From positions 92,225 to 142,981 of the forward strand of contig SEYY01001189.1 in the NCBI GenBank assembly GCA_009176605.1: a DNA stretch of 50,757 nt. Direction: 5' to 3'. The notes beneath the pieces are model-generated. The model saw only the letters and a list, made by a program, of their open reading frames with translations, had not been told where the DNA came from and searched no databases. A program made the translations under genes and the position numbers. Positions within the stretch are counted from its first letter, which is position 1, and every line of letters begins with the position of its first letter. Positions 44,812 through 50,757 of the stretch are shown here, in pieces. This stretch comes from Armadillidium nasatum. Taxonomy: Eukaryota > Arthropoda > Malacostraca > Isopoda > Armadillidiidae.

Positions 44812-46015
44812 TCAGATATATACAGTATTGTCTGTGAATTTTACAACTTTATACGGACCCGAGTAGCGGGGTTCTATCTTCCCCAGATTGTACTGCCTGT
44901 TTCTTACAAGCACATACTTTGCATCTTTTAGATCCTTCGGCATAAATATTTTCTTGTTTTTAAGGGTAGGTCTCAATGCCAGAGGCTTCGAGAGGAGGTA
45001 CGTTAGTTTTTCAGCAGAAGTTTTATAATCCATATAAGGTTTGCTAATTTTGCTTTCAAGTAAAGCTCCTGGTATCAGCGGGTTTTGGCCAAACATCAGC
45101 ATGGATGCTGTAATTCCGCTATCTTCTATGGGAGCAGTTCTCAAAGCAAAATAGTGCAAAAGGTAGGAGGATCAATCCACTTCTGTTTAGTACGTAGATA
45201 CTTTTGCAAGCATAGTCCTTAAACAACTCAATAGCGTCTTGTGGTAAACCTCCAAGGCCCCATTACTCTCCGGTGAATAGCTGCTTGAAGTTACATGCTT
45301 TATTCCTAATATTTTGCACACACTTTGGAAAAGCCCTGAAGTAAACTGAGGCCCTCTATCACTTATAAGCATTTTCATTACTCCTCCTACGGGGAACATT
45401 TCCCGTACCATAGTATCAGCTATAGTCTCTTTTTCTACGTTTTTCAGAGGAAAAGCCCATATGTACCTGGAGTACCTGTCTAAAAAGGTTAATAAATATT
45501 TATATCCCTCTGCATTCCGGCATCTTAAGGAATGTCAACATGAACTATTTCAAATTTCTCGGATACCTCCTGAAACTTTCTTATATTCCGGGTTAATGTT
45601 CTTAATGAGCTTTGCCCTTTGACAAGGATCACACGTTCTCACAAACTCTTTCACTTTTGCATTCATATTTTTAAACACGAATTCTGATTTCAAGCTTTTC
45701 ACCAGTTCTTTGAACCCCTAGGTGCCCCCTTCCATGGCAATATTCAATCACTTCTTTTACGCACTTTTCAGGTACATACACTCGATAATAACCCAACGAT
45801 ATATCTACATAAAGCTCTATTTCGGTATCTTTATACCAAAACTTTCTTTTTGCTAGATTTAATGCAGTTGCTTCTTCACCTGTAATATATTTTTTTAGTC
45901 CTTCATCTTCTTCCTGCGCCTCCTTCAACTCTTCGTAGTTTATTTCTCTTCTGAATTTATTTAAAGAATCTGCTGAACTTATTTTAAATATTTCTCCAAA
46001 TGCAGCCGCCTTCAT
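44812..46015 (-). pseudogene. Gypsy integrase, frame-broken
   Basis: Inserts the cDNA into host DNA. Minus-strand order: zinc-finger His pair in YCHGRGHLGVQRT (46015-45671), with its Cys pair (RTCDPCQ) in another frame near 45635; the first catalytic Asp region LTFLDRYSRYIWAFPL near 45480; ISDRGPQFTSGLFQSVCKIL with the second Asp and YSPESNGALEVYHKTLLSCL with the Glu (45411-45187); then the C-terminal part (45159-44812) with SMLMFGQNPLIPGALLESKI and IEPRYSGPYKVVKFTDN. The D, D and E landmarks are all visible, in three different frames. No chromodomain was recognised. Confidence 0.85.
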
Positions 46016-46134
46016 TTTGGTTTTTCAGAGAGGCTTCTTCTTTTCTGCCTTCTTGTGGTTTCTGAAGCTTCAGCAAGCCAGCGGTATTTTGGGCATTTAA
46101 TTTACTATGCCCCGCCCCTTTTACAATGGCTGCC

Positions 46135-46920
46135 TTAAGCTCCTCCCCTCTCGTAGTATGCGTAGTGAATTTTTTCGAGGCTCGTAGCTTTGATTGCATA
46201 AATCTCATCTGCCTCTTCTGCTTCTTTAGCATTGCTCGGATTTTCTAAATACCTGGATAGGTAATCGGCTAGCACGTTTTCCGATCCTTTTATATGCTCT
46301 AACTCTACGTCAAACTCGGAGATAAAGGCTAAATATCGCTTTTCCCGCGTGTTTAACGCAGGCGAGTCTATTTTTTTTTTGAAGGCCTGCTTCACCGACA
46401 AGCTATCTGTCAGTATCTTCACCTTTCTTCCTATCATGAGGTGTGAGAATTTATTCATTGTCTTTTTTATTGCAAGGAGCTCTTTGCTAAATACCGTATA
46501 AGACCTCTCACACGGCTTTAAAACCGCACTATAAAATCCTAAAGGTTTTCTCTCTTCATTATCTAGGAAAATGGCACCTGCAGTAGCTACATCGCTTGCA
46601 TCTGTGTATATAATTAGAGGAGTATCTCCTTCAGGGTACCCTAGCTCAACTGCATCTTGCAACGCTGATTTCGCTCTTTCAAATGCTAATTCTGAATCTC
46701 GCTTCCACTTTATTTTTCTTGAACTGAAAGGTTTCCCTTTCAACTCACGAGTCAGTGGTTCTAGAATGTGAGCTAAATTCGGAATGCAAGAACGGAAAAA
46801 GTTAAGCGCTCCTAGAAATGATCTGAGTTGCTTAATGGTCTTAGGTTTTGAAATCCTCTTAATAACCTCGACTCTCTCAGTATTCGGTTTCATGCCTCCG
46901 CTGGAAATGTCGTATCCCAA
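46135..46920 (-). pseudogene. Gypsy RT connection and RNase H domain
   Basis: One open frame of 261 codons. KTIKQLRSFLGALNFFRSCI is the RT thumb/connection. The RNase H follows with LIIYTDASDVATAGAIFLDN (first Asp), YTVFSKELLAIKKTMNKFSH (Glu), VKILTDSLSVKQAF (Asp) and SENVLADYLSRYL (last Asp). All four acidic positions are present. The first Met (46920) is not a real start; it continues from the RT frame upstream. RNase H degrades the RNA strand during cDNA synthesis. Confidence 0.88.
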
Positions 46921-47648
46921 GGAAGGTTACCTGCTTTTCACCAATCATGCTTTTTGATCCATTTAAATAAATTTTGCAGTAAGAAAATCGTTCCAACACT
47001 TTCTCTAATATTTGTTTATGCTTCTTCTTCCCTTCGGTAGCAATTAGTATGTCATCTATATAAACAAACACATGTGGAAGGTCAGCCAGCAATATGTGCA
47101 TAAATCTGAGAAATGCACCCGCTGAATTGCAATGCCCCTCGACAATTGTGTTGTAGCTAAAACTACCGAAAGGAGTATTTGATTGTGAAGTACTTCTTAC
47201 TGTTTTCATGCAATGGAAGATTATAAAAGGCCTTTGTTAAGTCTAGCTTGGTAAAAATCTTGCATTTTGCAATTATATTGGCTACATCTCCAAGGTTTGG
47301 GAGTGCGTAGCAATCTCTAATTGATATTGCATTTAGTTGCCTCAGGTCTGCAACTACTCTCACCTCTGTCTCATCCTTTTTTAAGACATTAATGGGGAAG
47401 CCCCAGTCGCTGTTGCTTCTGTTTATTACTCCGGCTTCAAGCAATTTCTGCAGCTCCGCTTTTGTTTTATTGTAAAGACTAGCAGGGAGCCTCCGCGCTT
47501 TAATATTGATGGGTCCTCCTTTTACCTTAATTTGGTATGGAAAGTTACTTTTAAGCTCTTGCTGTACCCTTTCAGGTAAAGGACTTCCTACTGCGTACGT
47601 CTTTCCCGCTCGTGACGTCACTCCTTTTTCATTCATCTTTACTCGCAT
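46877..47648 (-). pseudogene. Gypsy reverse transcriptase, one main frame break
   Basis: 47648-47163 carries the fingers: PLPERVQQELKSNFPYQIKV, RLPASLYNKTKAELQKLLEA, GVINRSNSDWGFPINVLKKD, VRVVADLRQLNAISIRDCYA and CKIFTKLDLTKAFYNLPLHE (first catalytic Asp in LDLTKAF). After a frame change at about 47170-47200, 47209-46877 gives AGAFLRFMHILLADLPHVFV and the catalytic YIDDILIATEG. Both catalytic motifs are intact locally. Confidence 0.88.
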
Positions 47649-47788
47649 TCACACTGTTGCCAAATTTCGCCCATTCATTCATTTGTTCAATTTTTAATTT
47701 CGAATTTATTTTTAAATAAGGGTTTTCAAATAAATGTTTAAAAGTATTAATAAGCTGGACAAGAGAGATAATAGGGCTAGTTGGCAAA

Positions 47789-48240
47789 TTACAAGATAGT
47801 TTGAGAGTATACAGGAAAATTACAATCTAAAAATTCTTTATTACTACGAGAGTTACCAATTAGTCTAATACTAAAATTTGTTTCAGCGTCGATTAATATG
47901 CTTTCCTTAAAGTTTAATATAAAATTGTTACTACATAAAAAATCTAAACCTAAAATTGCCGTCGGCACATTTGCTTTTAACACTTCCACCTTATAAAGGC
48001 GCCTTTAGGCCAATATCAATGCTCATCGTCTCACTGCCATATACCTCCACCGGCGTCTCGTTTGCAGCAATTAAATTCCCCACTACTTCACTCATTCTAT
48101 CCTTTGCACTTGCAGGTATTACGCTTAAAATTGCACCACAGTCAATTACAAATAGCCTACCTGTTACTTTATCTTCTATTTTATAAAGAGGATACCTTGC
48201 TTTATTTCTTAATCCTTCCGAAGCATTACTTTTTTTTCAA
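47789..48240 (-). pseudogene. Gypsy aspartic protease, altered active site
   Basis: The minus strand from about 48230 reads NASEGLRNKARYPLY, then LFVIDCGAILSVIPASAKDR, and later TAILGLDFLCSNNFILNF (47960-47900). In retroviral-type proteases the active site is Asp-Thr/Ser-Gly followed by Ala, and the second signature is ILGxDFL. Here the site reads Asp-Cys-Gly (codons at 48143-48135), while everything around it fits. A frame change near 48000 separates the two signatures. It would normally cut Gag-Pol. Confidence 0.78.
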
Positions 48241-48379
48241 TGCTCGCTTCTACTTCCAAAATGGGCGTGGCTTCTGCCCTTTCTATTGTATCTGGCTTTT
48301 TATATGCACGTCACTTATTAAATTTATTATTATTATTTTACCATTTTTTATTTTTTAGATTAAAATAAACACTATTAAT

Positions 48380-48690
<311 letters not shown>

Positions 48691-48699
48691 TTTTGAGGA

Positions 48700-50110
48700 C
48701 TCATAATCGATCAATTTAATTCTGTTCTCGTTTATGTTTAAATCCTCTACGTAATGTCTAATGAAAGTTTCATTTAAAATTTTTACACTCACGACACCTG
48801 AAAATCTTACCATCTGCTCCTTTTTACGTTTTAGTTTCTCAGGTGTCGTCTTTCACTCGTTTCCCGCATTGTCAGATCTAGAGGCGTAGGTAGTCGTTCT
48901 CATTGGTTTATTTTCGTTCTTTAAAAGAGGTGCCATAGCACACGGTCCGAATTCACATTTAAAACTTTTATGGTCCGAATTGTTGGTGGTGCACACAAAG
49001 ATCTCGGTCTCTTTGGTAGCCTGTATGATTTCTTCCAGCGTTGGTATTCCTTCTTACGCTTGCGCTTCTGCCACGTCTTGTAGATTCCCCGTGGTATCTC
49101 GGGTTTTCCCTTTCATAGCGATCGCTATATAATTTTTCTGCTATGAAATTCACGTTACTTGAAAGATCCTTAATTTGTTTTAAAATCTCAGAATGACTCT
49201 TTATTAATTCTCTTAAACAGTCACTTTCTTTCTCTTCTTCTCGTTGATTAGATTTGGCAGTCTCGCGCATCGTGCCTCCTCTCAAGGAGAAGGCTTGCCC
49301 CCATCCTTTGTTTCCGTGGGGGAATGGGTTTTGAGTCCCTTCGAGAGTTGAAAACATTCGAAACATGTTGTCGGCGATTCTCACAATTTCTTCGATTGAG
49401 GCACTCTCTACCATAGTTTGCAACGAAATTTGAATGGGATTGGCATTTCTGTTAAGAATAGTTCTCTCAGGAATTTAGCGTCGTTGTTCACAAGCAATGA
49501 ATAGTTTGAAGTTTCCTAATGCATTTTTAACTCTCTCCAAATATTCAGAGGGTCTTTCGTCTTGTTTTAAGCCCATGTTTAAAAACTGACCTTACACTCT
49601 CTCGGAGACAAGGCGCAAATGTAGCTTCTATGTCCTGTAGCAATTCCTTGTAACAGTTGCTGCTCAAGGGGAATGTTAGTTTAGCAATTAGAGTCGTGGG
49701 TAATATTGTAGATAATAATTTAACTTTCTCTTTAGGGTCGTTCACGGAATATAATTTAAATATATTGTTTATTGTATTTATCCAGTTGATGGCATCTGAT
49801 TCATCAAATCGCGGTAAGTCGCTCGCATATAACGGTCGTTGCTGTGTGGTCTGCCTTCGTGGGGGTGTAATGGGGGAGTTGGGGGATTCTCTTCTGTTTC
49901 TGTGTCTTGACGTTGTAGCTTGGGGGGGAGAATTCTCCTCCCTCTCTCTAAAAGAATCATTGTCGGTTGGCGTTGGTGATGAAAGTTCCTCTCTGTTGGT
50001 TGCGTCTGAGTTCTTGGGTAGATTTTTCTTCTCCTTTCCCCTAGTGGACCTTGCTTTTGGGGGGTTTTTCTAATGCGTCGCATTTTGTAACTGCCTTCTC
50101 TTGACCTTTC
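48700..50110 (-). pseudogene. Gypsy Gag, frame-broken
   Basis: Structural capsid-like protein. The minus strand near 49810-49560 carries FDESDAINWINTINNIFKLY, then DPKEKVKLLSTILPTTLIAK (49745 onward) and ELLQDIEATFAPCLRESVRS, typical Gag capsid sequence. 49423-48968 carries QTMVESASIEEIVRIADNMF and a charged region, ending LCVHHQQFGP. The second half of the Cys/His motif (FKCEFGPCAMA) follows in another frame at about 48950-48925. Its start is unclear: the frame 50233-49778 is basic and Pro-rich and may hold only part of the N-terminus. Confidence 0.75.
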
Positions 50111-50230
50111 CCTGATATTCCAATTCTCTCTATTTCCTGAAGTGTCTCTTTGTTTAATCTCCACTTTCTTTTTGCTTTTCTGTGGCTTAAAAATCACTGT
50201 CAATTTAATTGCAATGTTGAAATATAGCAA

Positions 50231-50254
50231 CACGTCACTTAATTGGGGTCACCA
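50231..50254 (-). promoter_or_regulatory. Gypsy primer-binding site (tRNA-Trp-like, split)
   Basis: Five bases inside the upstream LTR, the minus strand reads TGGTGACCCC (50254-50245), complementary to a tRNA 3' end GGGGTCACCA, as in tRNA-Trp. The next bases are AATTAAGT and then GACGTG (50236-50231); GACGTG is what would continue the tRNA-Trp complement, displaced by 8 bp. Confidence 0.65.
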
Positions 50255-50259
50255 GAATT

Positions 50260-50676
50260 TGCAATGCCTTGCAATTGCACGGTATATTAAGAAGTATAGG
50301 GTTAAAGATAGCTTTGTTCACTTATTATGTTTATTTCTTAAGCCTAATAGTACAGCACTATCAAATTTTCATCACCTTATTCAATATTCTATTTACTCTA
50401 CCACAGGACTTAGGCAAGGTTAATAATCATAAACTGTACAGCTTATAGAGTTTTCACTACCTAAGTATTGAATTTAAAGCACTGCAAACCCACTTCATTC
50501 CCTTTATATTAAGCCTTATTTTCTTTCTTTTAGAGCGATGCTCTCAATACATGTTTCTAGCACGCATATGGCCTTACTAACTCTCTCTTCTGCCTTCCTC
50601 CTTTGGCTCTCAATCCTTTCAAATGGACCAATCACGCTCGGCTTTAATATCACCTGATATAAGTTTGAGGGTCGTG

Positions 50677-50681
<5 letters not shown>
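50260..50681 (-). repeat. Gypsy 5' LTR (right in window)
   Basis: About 422 bp, partner of 44023-44445. On the minus strand it starts TGAAACACGACC next to (TA)n and ends GGCATTGCA before a 5-bp spacer and the primer-binding site. It should hold the promoter; no clear TATA box was assigned. Confidence 0.88.
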
Positions 50682-50753
<72 letters not shown>

Positions 50754-50757
50754 ATAT
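50682..50757. repeat. (TA)n microsatellite, runs off the window
   Basis: TA tract with one phase break near 50742, directly beside the gypsy LTR and continuing past the end. Confidence 0.95.

Overview
This is eukaryotic, intergenic-looking DNA made almost entirely of transposable-element wreckage and simple repeats. I found no convincing intact host gene, tRNA, rRNA or CRISPR. The mix of element families, the exceptional density of (TA)n microsatellites (about 20 tracts of 60-320 bp, roughly 2.2 kb) and a degenerate CCTAA/TTAGG-type stretch near 20.9 kb suggest an arthropod, most likely a decapod crustacean. That is inference from composition and family resemblance, not proof.

Layout. 0.8-2.9 kb (minus): remains of a ~700-codon gene of a conserved but unnamed family. 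4.1-10.2 kb: several copies of one non-LTR retrotransposon family, called LINE-J here (copies E, A, D minus; ancient copy F plus). 10.2-12.5 kb: AT-rich DNA with a 98-bp duplication, then an RTE-like fragment. 12.6-15.3 kb: a large imperfect palindrome with (TA)n at its centre, inside both arms and at both ends. 15.4-18.3 kb: tiny LINE-J 3' ends, an orphan LINE-J 5' end and another degenerate LINE. 18.4-20.3 kb: a strongly C/A-rich LINE on the plus strand. 21.7-23.5 kb: a CR1/L2-like LINE (minus).

24.0-31.4 kb is a nest. An old Ty3/gypsy integrase region (minus) is split by a 5.9-kb hAT transposon with a perfect 8-bp target duplication. The hAT carries a perfect piggyBac-type MITE and a 2.8-kb unidentified insert holding two satellite-like arrays. 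A Penelope-like GIY-YIG remnant follows at 31.5 kb. 32.2-35.9 kb is a 320-bp (TA)n tract followed by the best LINE-J copy (B), whose endonuclease/RT ORF is continuous apart from one frame change. 36-39 kb is AT-rich with a tandem duplication; 39.1-41.3 kb is a degenerate RTE-like LINE; 41.3-43.9 kb is LINE-J copy C. 44.0-50.7 kb is a near-complete Ty3/gypsy element of CsRn1-like character (minus) with two ~420-bp LTRs, gag, protease, RT, RNase H and integrase, all frame-broken, lying between (TA)n tracts.

Recurring theme: unrelated elements repeatedly end exactly at (TA)n. Either (TA)n is an insertion hotspot, or it grows at element ends, or assembly joins were made inside (TA)n. Many frame breaks are single-base indels, so some may be sequencing error rather than decay.
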